This document shows positions 11,839 through 21,970 of a DNA stretch of 64,000 nt, one piece after another (positions within the stretch are counted from its first letter, which is position 1; every line of letters starts with the position of its first letter). Origin of the DNA: Corynespora cassiicola (Eukaryota > Ascomycota > Dothideomycetes > Pleosporales > Corynesporascaceae); NCBI GenBank assembly GCA_022059125.1, contig JAEUWY010000015.1, forward strand, positions 62,001 through 126,000. Reading direction: 5' to 3'. The notes beneath the pieces are model-generated. The model saw only the letters and a program-made list of their open reading frames with translations, did not search any database and was not told where the DNA came from. The position numbers and the translations under genes are program-made.

Positions 11839-13456
11839 TTATTCAGAAGAAGCCTCTGTCACTCTCACCCACATATTCTCTTCCATCCATAGCAGATAAA
11901 TCTCAGAGTCCCATGGCTTGGTGGGATTCATGAGCTGGAAATCAAAGTTGCGCATCAACTAAAGACATGTCAGTTGATGATGAAATATACGAGTGGGCTG
12001 CTCCTACCTCAAAAACGACCTTGTAAAGCTCCATAAAGGCAAGCGGCTTCCCCGCACACATCCAGCGCCCGTAGCCGAAGACGAGCTCCACATTGCGCTC
12101 CATTTCAACGCGCTGCGCATGGCTAGCCTCAATGAAACGTTCCGGACGGAAAATATCGGCATCCTCACCGAAGAGGGCCTTGGATCGTAGGAGCGACGAT
12201 GTGTTCATTCCGACAGAGGTCCCACCCGGCACAAAGTAGCCGTGAATCATGTCGCCCTCTGGCGGGACGCATTTGGGATAAAGCCCGGGCGCCGGTGGGC
12301 GCATGCGGATACCCTCATAAACGAGGGCCTAAAGGTAGTTAGCCATGGTTGCAAAGTGGATCCGCGGCACAGAGTATTGTCGACGTACATGCAGGTACGG
12401 AATGCTTCTAGCCTGTTCCACCGTAATCGGCTCCGACACGCCATTTTTCTGCGCACCCGCAATTTCAGCCTTTAGTCTAGCGTAGGCACGTGGGGTACTG
12501 AGGAGACAAAGCATCAGGATGCGCATGACGGACGCTGTGGTGTCGGACCCGGCGAATATCATAAACAGACACTCGCTCTCGCATTCTTCTCGGCTAAGGC
12601 CGTGCTCGCGAAAGGAAGCAATCATATAACCTTTTTCATCCCTTTGATTCTCGAAAATTCCGCCTATGATTTCTCGTGCCATTCCCATGAGTTTTCCCAT
12701 GCCACTCCTGTCAGTTGGTTGAGGACCAAGAAACCTCAAGAAGAGTGGGGAGAAGAAGATTTGGCGAATCCACGGTACGTCAAGAATAACTGAAAGGCTT
12801 CGCACATGCTTGGTGATGCTAGACAGGTAGTCGTACATGTCTCTCTCGTGTTCGAGATAGCCAAAAGGCCTACCGAACCCAGCCTGGGTAATGACATCGA
12901 GAGTGAGGTAACAAGATAGACTGGCAAACTCCATTGGCCGCAGGTGTCTGGTCTTGGAGTCGGTGAGATATTTGGAGCGGATGAGCGTCACAAGCTTGTT
13001 GACCATGTCATCCACACCGCGCTCCGTGTCTGCCTCCCGTCCGCCATATGCACCTGCCCGTTGTGCCTTCATTTTGTCATGGGCGGCAGGATCAAGGGTG
13101 GTGAACATGGTCGGGACATAGGGATTTATTCCGGAATAAATGTACCATGGGTCCTTTCCGTACGTAGATCGAGCAGCTGACATTCTCCGAATGAGTTCGG
13201 GATCGTCGGTAGACAATTCATTCGGTCCCACGCGGACCAGAGGGCCATATTTGTTCCCCAAATCACGATATACCGAGTACTGACGTCCGGCTGCGTTTAT
13301 GCGGGAGAGCCAAAGGTACGAAAAGGAGGCGAGGAGGGGCCCTGGGATGTGTTTCATGCGATGCCATGAGCGCACGGCCGAGGCAATGTACACAAGTACA
13401 AGGCCACAGCCAGCAGCCGCCAGCAGCGAAAGGAAGCTAATGTCATGAGGAATCAT
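11839..13456 (-). CDS. Cytochrome P450 monooxygenase
   Basis: Three exons (13456-12389, 12328-12008, 11958-11839) give 502 residues, a normal P450 length. An N-terminal anchor (FLSLLAAAGCGLVLVYIASAV) is followed by the proline hinge HIPGPLLASF. The I-helix reads FAGSDTTAS, the K-helix ExxR motif is EGIR, the PERF motif is FRPERF, and the haem loop is FGYGRWMCAGKPLA with the Cys ligand. Introns are 60 nt (GTACGT..TTTAG) and 49 nt (GTAGGA..TTTAG). Fungal class II P450s of this kind sit on the ER and need a reductase partner. The nearest relatives by motif look like fungal benzoate-hydroxylase or pisatin-demethylase-type P450s, but that is only a guess. It faces the MpaB-like gene across a 0.56 kb gap. 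Confidence 0.9.
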
Positions 13457-14763
13457 GCTGCAAGATTGGGAGAAACGTGCGGGACTCGAAAGAGGGGAAA
13501 TCTGACACTTATCACCTCCCCGCCCACAGGCCGGCCTTTCAAGAGCAGCAGTGACACGACGTGTCGTTGCACAAGAAACGGGCGTACGTAAGGTGGAGAA
13601 CTACAGCCCAATCGCTGAATCGGTCAAGATTGGCATGCCCTTGTGGTACCCTGCTCTTGCAGAAACGACGGACATGCTACAGCTGACAGGACTGGGGTCT
13701 TCCAAAGAGGAAAAAGTGCTGCAGCGGCAGGCGGATGTCCGGATCTTTGCAGCGGTGGGGGAGTGACAGTCCATGACGACGAGCGTGTTGCCAGTTGATT
13801 GAGAGGAAAGCCTAGTGATGAACGGGGCGGTGTTGAGGTTGTACCGCACGGCACCGGTAGCCAGCCCCCCGGAAGAGACGAGGCGGTCATCATACGCTAG
13901 TCCGGATTAGGTATCGGCCCACACGGCCCCTTTCGCCCCATGTCACGCCCTCGAGAACCTCGCTCCACTACACCGAAAACAACACTCGCCCATCTTGTTC
14001 AGTAACCGTCATCTCGCTGGTGCAGGATCCCGCGGGAGATACGAGCCGTTTGTCGACCTGCAGGCGAGCGTGCCGTGGTCCAGGCCCTCTGTTCCCCCCA
14101 TGCGCCACGCAATGCGCGATTCCAAAGGCCGTTGTACCCGGGATTTTTATCTTCCTGTTTCACCATTACCGCGATCATCTCATACGCAGGGTGCGCTTGA
14201 TTCCACCAACGAAACATGTTCCGAGGAACCACATGGCAGAAAGGCCCGAAGCTCGCTTGTTTGACGGGTAGCGAGTTGCTGTGATGCCTGATATTCGCAT
14301 CTTTTGCCTCGAGTGCCATTGCACCACACCGGATTCCAAAGTCCTTGAGCGGACGGTATTGCACGGCTCGTGTTGTCCGTCCATACTTTTTTCAGCATGA
14401 AAAACCCCCTCCTGGTCAGTTCAATCGTGTTTCTCCTCGAGTGCGCCACTGTCGTGTGGCGTCCAGGTCATCCAAGTGAGCTTGTTAAATCTCGGCGCCT
14501 TCGGTGGGCCATGTGGGCCGCCTCATTTCCACCAAAACCCTTCATCTGGAGTAGAATCAAGCGTCGCCGAGAATGACAAGCTTTTTCAGACCCATTCCGA
14601 TGCTTTACTAACTGTGGCTTGTGGCCGTTTGATCCGCTGTATGCTTGCCGGGGAACTATAAGTACCGGAGCTATTCTCTCCTCTACTACCCATCACATCA
14701 CACTCATTCCTTTCCATTCGTTCCTTCATTCATTCCCAGTCACTCACTCATTTTCTGGACAAA
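13457..14763. other. Divergent promoter region of P450 and polygalacturonase
   Basis: About 1.3 kb. No gene is supported; short ORFs here carry no recognisable domain. A TATA box for the polygalacturonase lies near the right end. Confidence 0.5.
14656..14664 (+). promoter_or_regulatory. TATA box of the polygalacturonase gene
   Basis: CTATAAGTA lies about 100 bp before the ATG at 14764 and is followed by a pyrimidine-rich leader with repeated CATT/CACTC strings, as is common for strongly expressed fungal secreted-enzyme genes. Confidence 0.6.
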
Positions 14764-15864
14764 ATGGTCTCAGCTTCTCTCACCACCCTTCTCTTGGGCG
14801 CCGGCGCCTTTGTGGCAGCCGCCCCTGCCACACTGGAGAACAGGGCTTCCGGCTGCACCTTTACTGATGCTGCTTCTGCCATCAAGGGCAAGGGCTCTTG
14901 CTCCACCATCACCTTGAGCAACATCAATGTCCCGGCTGGTACCACTCTCGACCTCACCAAGCTCAAGGATGGAACCACCGTCATCTTCGAGGGCACCACC
15001 TCCTTTGGATACAAGGAGTGGAAGGGTCCTTTGATCTCCGTCTCTGGCAACAAGTTGACCGTCAAGGGTGCCAGCGGCCACGTTATCGACGGCAACGGTG
15101 CCAAGTGGTGGGACGGCAAGGGTTCCAACGGCGGCAAGACTAAGCCCAAGTTCTTCTACGCCCACTCTATGACGTCCTCCACCATCTCCAACCTCAACGT
15201 CAAGAACACTCCCGTCCAGGGCTTCTCCGTCAACGGAGCCACGGACTTGACTCTCGACCACATCACCATTGACAACTCTGCTGGTGACGTGTCCAACGGT
15301 GGCCACAACACTGACGCCTTTGACGTCGGCAGCTCCACCGGCATCACCATCTCCAACGCCAACATCAAGAACCAGGACGACTGCCTGGCCATCAACTCTG
15401 GCTCCAACATTCACTTCACCGGCGGTACCTGCTCTGGTGGCCACGGTCTCTCCATTGGTTCCGTCGGCGGCCGCTCCGACAACGACGTCAAGAACGTCCT
15501 CATTGAGAACAGCAAGATTATGAACTCTGACAATGGTGTCCGCATCAAGACCGTCTACGATGCTACTGGCTCCGTTAGCAACATCACCTACAAGGACATT
15601 ACCCTCTCCAACATTGCCAAGTACGGTGTCGTCATTGAGCAGGACTACGAGAACGGCTCTCCCACTGGTACTCCCACTGGTGGCGTTCCAATCACTGGCC
15701 TGACCCTCAGCGGCATCACCGGTACCGTCACCTCCAAGGCTACCCCCATCTACATTCTCTGCGCCAGCGCCAAGAACTGGAAGTGGTCCAACGTCAAGGT
15801 CACCGGTGGTTCCAAGAGCTCCAAGTGCAAGGGTATCCCCAGCGGCAGCGGTGCTTCCTGCTAA
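14764..15864 (+). CDS. Endo-polygalacturonase, GH28
   Basis: A single exon of 366 residues. Residues 1-20 are a signal peptide ([13 protein letters not shown]) followed by a short pro-region that ends near NRA. The parallel beta-helix motifs of GH28 are all present: NTD at 182-184, DD at 205-206, GHG at 226-228 and RIK at 260-262, which give the catalytic Asp residues, the His and the substrate-binding Arg/Lys. The enzyme cuts alpha-1,4 links in polygalacturonic acid outside the cell. Length and the C-terminal paired Cys fit endo-acting forms. Codons are strongly biased to C in third position, which suggests high expression. Neighbours do not form an operon-like unit, as is usual in fungi. 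Confidence 0.96.
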   Translation: MVSASLTTLLLGAGAFVAAAPATLENRASGCTFTDAASAIKGKGSCSTITLSNINVPAGTTLDLTKLKDGTTVIFEGTTSFGYKEWKGPLISVSGNKLTVKGASGHVIDGNGAKWWDGKGSNGGKTKPKFFYAHSMTSSTISNLNVKNTPVQGFSVNGATDLTLDHITIDNSAGDVSNGGHNTDAFDVGSSTGITISNANIKNQDDCLAINSGSNIHFTGGTCSGGHGLSIGSVGGRSDNDVKNVLIENSKIMNSDNGVRIKTVYDATGSVSNITYKDITLSNIAKYGVVIEQDYENGSPTGTPTGGVPITGLTLSGITGTVTSKATPIYILCASAKNWKWSNVKVTGGSKSSKCKGIPSGSGASC

Positions 15865-16572
15865 GCGCTTTGCAAGCGCAAATCGACTCTGGGTTGAGGG
15901 CTAGCTGACGAGTTGAGCTCTGGGTCTGGTGTCTCGTGGCTTTCAAAGTCACTACCATATTTCTTTTCTTGTCTATAGCTTCTTTAGTATCGAATACATG
16001 ATTATTTGAATCTTCGACATGTCCTTGGTGTAAGCAAACAGGGCTTCTGTGCTTGGTTATTAAGCTCATTCTATTTTTTTGAGTGTCACTCTCAATCGAG
16101 ACGATCGTGACAGAAGAGGAAAACGCGATTATCTTTACTCGACGATGCACACCATGGATCTAGTCTACAAAGACGTATACTCCGACAGTTAAGCCTGCAG
16201 AATTCTACTTAGTCAGAGAGGTACTTGGAAGGTTTGGCACAGGTATTCACAATACTAATGCATAAATTTTATCTGATGAAAGAATGACAGATGGCTTAGA
16301 GCCTCAAAGTACAATAATCATTGAAAAGGTAAATGCTGACCAGGAAGGTGCTGAGAAAGGGATTTTTTTATTTTGAAAACATTACATTAACGGCTGAAAA
16401 GAATCCTGTTAATCGTGAGTTCTGTACAAAATCTAATAAGAAGGTTTACAGGGAGAACTATGTGCAGGTTATACGAATGTGCACTGTTGTAAAATACAAC
16501 AAGACGAAATTAACAAATCAGGCCCCAACAGAGACGACGAATTTCCGCATCCAACTCGTCCGTCGAGAATCC
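15865..16572. other. Convergent 3' intergenic
   Basis: About 700 bp between the polygalacturonase and the repeat protein, AT-rich after 16150. No gene is supported. Confidence 0.5.
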
Positions 16573-17205
16573 TCAACTCGAGCGACGATCCAGTTCCGCA
16601 TCCGAGATCCTGTCGTTCGCCTCATCCCGCCGTATTATGTCGGAGAGTCTCTCCAGATACCTCACGGGCGGCTCCAGCTCGGCATCTGCGATCCGGTCGT
16701 TCGCCTCGTCCCGCCGTAGGCGGTCCGAGAGCCTCTCCAGATACAACTGCGACGGATTCAGCTCGGCATCCGAGATCCGGTCGTTGCTCTCATCCCACCG
16801 TATCTGGTCTGAGAGCTTCACATGACGCCCATCTTTCCCAGGCGGGGGGATTGGCTCGCGGTGGCGGAGGAGGATCTCCAACATCTGCCGGTCCCGGGGG
16901 ACTTCCAACGTGGAGTTGGATGCGTCGCCCGAGGAGTTGGACATTGGGCTGCTGCGGCCTTTTGTGTTCCGCATCCACATGCCCTCATTGTCTTCGAAGC
17001 CGAGCTTCGTTAAGACCTCCTCGGGGGTTTCGACACAGGTATCACCCGACATGCGAGGAGGCGGGGTGAGCGTGATCTTTGGACCGGCTTTCGATTTCGA
17101 CTTTAAAAGCCGACGAAGTCGCTTGGCGCACCATCCCCTCATGCTGTTGGATTTCGTTGGTTTGAAAAGGTTGCAGGCGAGTCCTTTAACCATTTTCTGT
17201 CGCAA
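16573..17205 (-). CDS. Hypothetical protein with three 28-residue tandem repeats
   Basis: A single exon of 210 residues with no signal peptide. The N-terminal 50 residues are basic (LFKPTKS, KRLRRLLKSKSKAG), which could act as a nuclear or membrane-binding signal. The middle is Pro/Ser-rich with TPPPRMSGDTC and ETPEEVLTKLGFEDNEG. The C-terminal third is built of tandem units of 28 residues with core LSDxxRxDExNDRIxDAEL; the second and third units are close copies, the first is more diverged and the last is cut after about 20 residues. The repeat core is charged and helical in character. Kept reading frame across repeats that differ in sequence suggests a real protein. I do not recognise the family. 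Confidence 0.6.
   Translation of the reverse strand: MRQKMVKGLACNLFKPTKSNSMRGWCAKRLRRLLKSKSKAGPKITLTPPPRMSGDTCVETPEEVLTKLGFEDNEGMWMRNTKGRSSPMSNSSGDASNSTLEVPRDRQMLEILLRHREPIPPPGKDGRHVKLSDQIRWDESNDRISDAELNPSQLYLERLSDRLRRDEANDRIADAELEPPVRYLERLSDIIRRDEANDRISDAELDRRSS
16576..16826 (-). repeat. 84-bp tandem repeat inside the hypothetical gene (about three units)
   Basis: Three direct units of 84 bp, the last one incomplete, share the string GATCCGGTCGTT on the plus strand with small changes. The period is a multiple of three, so the protein frame is kept. Recombination between units could change the copy number between strains. Confidence 0.8.
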
Positions 17206-17574
17206 TGGAAGTGTTTAGTGATTTGGAAATTAAGTTGGCAGAAGCTTTTATGTTTCTAAAGTCGCTACTACTAGGGTGAAATTGTTGTATATAGATAGCA
17301 GGTATCGGATGCATTGTGTATATATACTGACAGCATTGGAAATAAACCTCGCCATGCCACGCTCTCTAGCACCACCAGACCGCACTGCAATATTTCCCGA
17401 CAATTTATACCTAGTATTGATTCGGTTGCTTTCTGTTTGCTTACAATATCAGATAATTAGTATTTGCAGTGGCTTACACTAGAGACAGCAAGTGAAACAT
17501 GTTTGCCAGTGTGAGACGATTCTAAACATTGAACCATTTCAGTTCCATTACACCATTTTTCAGTAAAATCTTTC
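17206..17574. other. Intergenic
   Basis: About 370 bp, AT-rich, no gene seen. It holds the upstream region of the repeat protein and the 3' end of the regulator gene. Confidence 0.5.
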
Positions 17575-19232
17575 TCAGATAGGAATACACTCCCCAGGCC
17601 ATATCTTCACAAGCTCCATCCAATTCCAACCCCACCCATTATCCCTCGCCCCCCACACCCGATCCCTCACAAATATTCTAGTAACCCACGTAGACTGCGT
17701 ATTCCGCGACTCATAAATAGAGTTAAATGCCTCTACCGCCATCGCCCTGTCGTCAATCCTCGAAAACTCACACGCCGCGATGAATACGGGGAAAAGAGCA
17801 AGCCGATTATCCCGAGGCTCTCTGCTGAGATGGGCAAAGATGTCATATGCAAACGCGAGTGCTTCCATGTCGTGGACTGCGGAACATCCGGGAGGGTGTT
17901 GTAGGCGGTGCAGGTAAAGCTGCGCTGCGGATCGGTACATTGCGGCCTGCAAGATGAATTTTCGAGAGGAGGCTCCGGAGAAGTCGGGAACCAGTGGCGG
18001 CTTCCATGCCAAAAGTAGACACTCCAGCGAGGAAAATCTGTCGTGAATGTTTGTGTATGAGCAGGAAGCTTGCGCAGTGGTATGTGGCGTTGGTTCGACG
18101 GTCACGTCCATGGAAGCCCTGGAATTCATTGTGGCCGCAAGTTCCGCTAGCTCCTCTAGCAAAGGCATCAAGGTCATGGTGAACCCCATGAAGCGGTCGG
18201 CAGCGGCAGTGCAGTCCTCATCGAGCCACACGGACGTAGGTATAAAGACACTTCTTCTCTGGACGAGGGCCATGATCATGTCTTCGCGCGCGAGTGCTCG
18301 AATCAGGTACTTTGCTGTGGAAGAAAAAGTCAAGGACTTCGAAATGTGATGATGGATCATTGCCGAAGCTACTGAGTGCAGTATCTTGAATGGGCTTTCG
18401 TCAGGCTTGTAGCGCTGGTCGATTAACTGGCAGAGTGTCAGCTGTCAGGACTGTGATCGGAGTAGACTGTACCACGCACCTCCATGCTGACCAAAGCCAA
18501 AATCATACTCATGGCTTGTTCAATGGTCAATCCGCTGAATCCACGGCTGCCATAACTTCTGATGGTAGCCAATGTCTTGATCCGTGAGTCCAAAGCTAGC
18601 TCCAATCCGGACCTGGAGCCTTGGTTCTGCAAATAAACGGATCCGATGGCGCATAAACCAATCCCCACTGCCTCGACATTCGAGTGCAGAACTTGAAGGA
18701 CATACGCATTCATTTCTGTGATAAAGGCTGGCTCCGAACCAATTACCAGCTCTGTGGGATGCCTTGCAAAATACATGGCAATGCTGCTTGCAATTGCTGG
18801 CGTTATCTCAGAGCTCGCAAATGTCGATAATTCGCGCAGTAGTGATGGTAGCATTTGTGATTTGCATGGAAGCTGCCAGTCGGGCTTATCCCCAGGAGGG
18901 CTTCCATGGTGTGTTGCAGCAGGATTGCGATGAGCTGAGGGGTCTTGGACTGGGCTGCTAGCAAGGGCATAGTGCGTGTAAGAATCAATTCCGTACGACA
19001 CTTCAGCTTCATCGTCCAGCGAGATTTGGCTTGAGCGGCGTCGTTTACGCGGCGGGCCATCGGAGCAATCATTGTTGGCCGTCCACTTGAGGGGTTTCGG
19101 GCCGTGCTTTACGGGATAACCACAACACTTCCTCCCGCGGCGAGCACAGGTCCCGCAATACGGCTTCCGCTCATCACATTTGATTTTCGAGCGTCTGCAT
19201 TCGATACATCCAGATCGAGACCGTCGGTTCAT
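17575..19232 (-). CDS. Zn2Cys6 fungal transcription factor
   Basis: Two exons (19232-18480 and 18426-17575, 53 nt intron) give 534 residues. The DNA-binding zinc cluster is C9-x2-C12-x6-C19-x6-C26-x2-C29-x6-C36, the GAL4 type, with basic residues between the first two Cys pairs. A basic stretch PPRKRRRSS follows and may be a nuclear signal. The rest matches the long helical region of this family (LPSLLRELSTFASSEITPAIASSIAMYFARHP, later LLAWKPPLVPDFSG). The gene lies just 163 bp downstream of a Dal5-type transporter on the same strand, and beyond that is a divergent amidase, so it is a good candidate for a pathway-specific regulator of both. The ATG is placed directly before the zinc cluster; the upstream frame stays open into the transporter. 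Confidence 0.88.
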
Positions 19233-19395
19233 GGCATCATCAAAGAACAAATTATGGGCGATAACGTGGGAAAGGGGGATAGAGGACAGGTAAGAGTGGG
19301 GGTGGACAGGGGAAGGCGAGTTATCCCCGCTTCGTATCGGAATCGCACTAGCTATCAACCCCATATCGTCAGAATCCATCACTAGGCCCCGGAGA

Positions 19396-21133
19396 TTACA
19401 ACCGATACTGCACCCTGTCAGTAAACTTCCAGGTTTTGGCGCGTTGGCACTCACCCGAAAGTGCTTGTTCTCCAGATCAGTCCGATCCTCGAACCCTTCT
19501 CGCGCCTCTTCTGAACCTTGGGCGTGGTGGCCCTTGGCATCTCTCCGCTTGTTTTGAACGTAGCAGAACGTCATGTATGCCATCTGCAAAGCGATAGCTG
19601 CACAATAACATACGAGAAGCCCTTTGATGGCTGATTTGTATCTTGGCGCTTCGCGTGCAAAGAAAAGATGTGGCCCAACAATGTTGCCCGCCGCAAAGAC
19701 TGCAAACTGCATGGCTTGCACGATGGTTCGTTTGCTGTGACCTGAAATGTTGACCCCGGGAATCTTCCAATGTCAGTTGCACACCATGCAAACTTGTGTA
19801 CACACATACCTGCCAGTTTAATACGATCGGCGAGCCGAGAGCACTTTGGATCCAAGCGCAAGCTACAAGAGCGTACCGGTGACGCTCTGAAATGGTCATG
19901 ATGCCAATCAATCCGGCGAATCCAGGCAAGCAGCCCACTTGTTAGATGAAAAGTCAGAAATTGGTCGAGGACAAGTCAAGATTGAACTTACAAAGCAAAC
20001 AAACACCCATCATGTTGTTGAGCGTGCCAACGTAGCCAAAGACAAAACACCACAATACCTGAAAAGCACCCCCAGGCATTTGGAGCAAACTAGTCATCAG
20101 AGGGTCGAAGCCGAACCCTTTGATAAGCGCGCTCATAAAGGTCGTAACGCTTCCATTCAATATGCCCAACGCGGCGGCGACCCCTAGAACGAGATGGGTC
20201 TTTGGGTCGATTAGAGCCTCCTTCATCTGATAAGGCAGCATCTTGCTATGCTTTATTCCGGTCTTGTTTTTTGATATCCGCCAAACAGCAACAATGCGCT
20301 CATATTCCGATAGCATCTTTGCGTTGTGGGGGCCATCGGGCAGGTAGAGCGTAATGACGACGGCCCACACGATGGTCAACCCGCCGACGACCAGGTAGAT
20401 GAGTTTCCAATTTGGAATCGCAACGCCTGTCGCATGGCCGAGGCCCCAGCTCAATAGGGCGCCAATAATGCTTGCGACGCCATTTGTCCCGATCCAAAAG
20501 TTCGAACGCCAGGGCTGCTCCTCACGTGTCCACATGGACATTGTCAAGAGAACAGAGGCGGGCGAGACGCATGCCTCGACGAAACCCATGACGAAGCGGA
20601 GCGCAAAGAATCCTGGAAAGTTGAACACTGCTGCTTGGAGCATGCACACAATCCCCCAGACGAAGCACATCCAGCCTAGGAGTTTGCCGACGGGGAACCG
20701 TTGCAGGGCCATGTTGGCTGGGTAGGCGCCAAACATTGTGCCAAAGTATTGTGCGGACGCAACCCACGAGTAGTCGTCCCCGGTCATGTTGGTGTCTGCT
20801 TGGAGACCGTATGCGTTGGAGTAGTTGAGCCTGAGTGGATTAGTGTTCATCCAAGAAGCAAAGAATACGGGATGCGTACGTTTGTTTGTCCAGGAAACTA
20901 ATCATATAGGTCGTGCAAATCATAGGAAGGACGATCCAGTCGAGTTTACGCCTGACTTTGATGGCATCGAGAGCGAGCTGGTCCGGATCATACTGGAGTG
21001 ACTTTTGGTATAGTTCGAGACCAATGTCAGTATGATCTTGGCTGCGCTCGTTGAGTGTGGATGTTTCGCCTTCGAGAGATGCACGAGTGGAAGGAGAGGC
21101 CACATTGGGCGGCGTCTTTTCAAGATCGGCCAT
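19396..21133 (-). CDS. MFS transporter, Dal5/allantoate-permease-like (anion:cation symporter family)
   Basis: Five exons (21133-20880, 20830-19992, 19937-19810, 19763-19455, 19407-19396) give 513 residues. A polar N-terminal part of about 70 residues precedes the first membrane segment (LDWIVLPMICTTYMISFLDKQTLNYSNAYGL), which is the family signature. About 12 hydrophobic segments follow, including FFALRFVMGFVEACVSPASVLL and GMCFVWGIVCML-type helices. Dal5-type carriers bring allantoate, ureidosuccinate, small peptides or carboxylates into the cell with protons. The last exon is only 12 nt and yields the usual FRYRL-type end. The start is divergent from an amidase 838 bp away; the regulator lies directly downstream. 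Amide or carboxylate uptake is inferred from context. Confidence 0.88.
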
Positions 21134-21970
21134 CTTGTGTTTTGGTGTGTGAAGTGGTTTGACTAGTTTCGCAACAGCATTTATACTCTATTAGAAGTCG
21201 ATGGCGGTTATTGATAACCATTGACTACTCCTCATGATCGCTCTCGACCGCAGCAAGATTGTGTACATCCGCATGATAGCGACATGGTACATGGAATACG
21301 CTATCGAGAATACAGTGGACAGGCAGATAGCGAGTGATCATCCTTTCTGGGATAGGCAATATTCCAGGTAGGTGTGGGTCAAAGGCCCTGCATCTCATGT
21401 ATGTATCTACTAGAAATGGTCTTCTTCCGATGGGCCATCATTTATGGCAGTTAGGTTCTTAATACTTGAAGAGTTGATGGCCTGGTCTGTTTTGTGACTA
21501 TTACTGTGCAAGTCGTACGACTGCGATGCCATACGAGAGTACAGCACGAGATGGATGTCTAAGCAATGTGAAAATCGAAGAGAGGAAAGCTTCATCGTGA
21601 AAGATGTAACACATCCTGGTAGATTGGATGATCTGATAATGATTGCATGCGCAGTGATGCGACGGAAGAGACCAACCGACATGGGATGACGACGATCATT
21701 GACTTTTATGGAAATACAGACGCTATCGATAAGGAGCTCCCAGCTCAACTCCAACGCCCCCGATAGCTATACCCATCCTCCGTCGGCTATGACTCCCCGC
21801 CCAGCTAATCGCTCAGTGAGAGTCGATAGTCAGTACCCCGCTGTGTATTCTGGCAAATCGTACTGTGACGAGCTATATCGCTGGCCTTGCCTCATTCTTA
21901 GGTATTTATTCCGACTCTCCCAAACCCCTCAATACGCCATATATTCTTTGGCGCGCCCGCTCTTTCCAAC
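21134..21970. promoter_or_regulatory. Divergent promoter of transporter and amidase, rich in GATA sites
   Basis: The 837 bp between the two starts hold at least nine HGATAR hexamers on either strand: 21212, 21274, 21301 (reverse), 21325, 21635, 21723 (reverse), 21727, 21761 and 21824. HGATAR is the core site of the nitrogen regulators AreA/NIT2. By base frequency alone two or three would be expected. Overlapping CTATCGATAAG at 21723-21732 gives two sites in opposite direction. Control by nitrogen starvation is inferred. Confidence 0.55.

Noticed and set aside
13551..13893. Overlapping frames on both strands upstream of the P450
   Set aside because: No domain and no splice-consistent extension; most likely promoter DNA.
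14770..15444. 224-codon frame opposite the polygalacturonase
   Set aside because: A shadow caused by the strong third-position C bias of the real gene.
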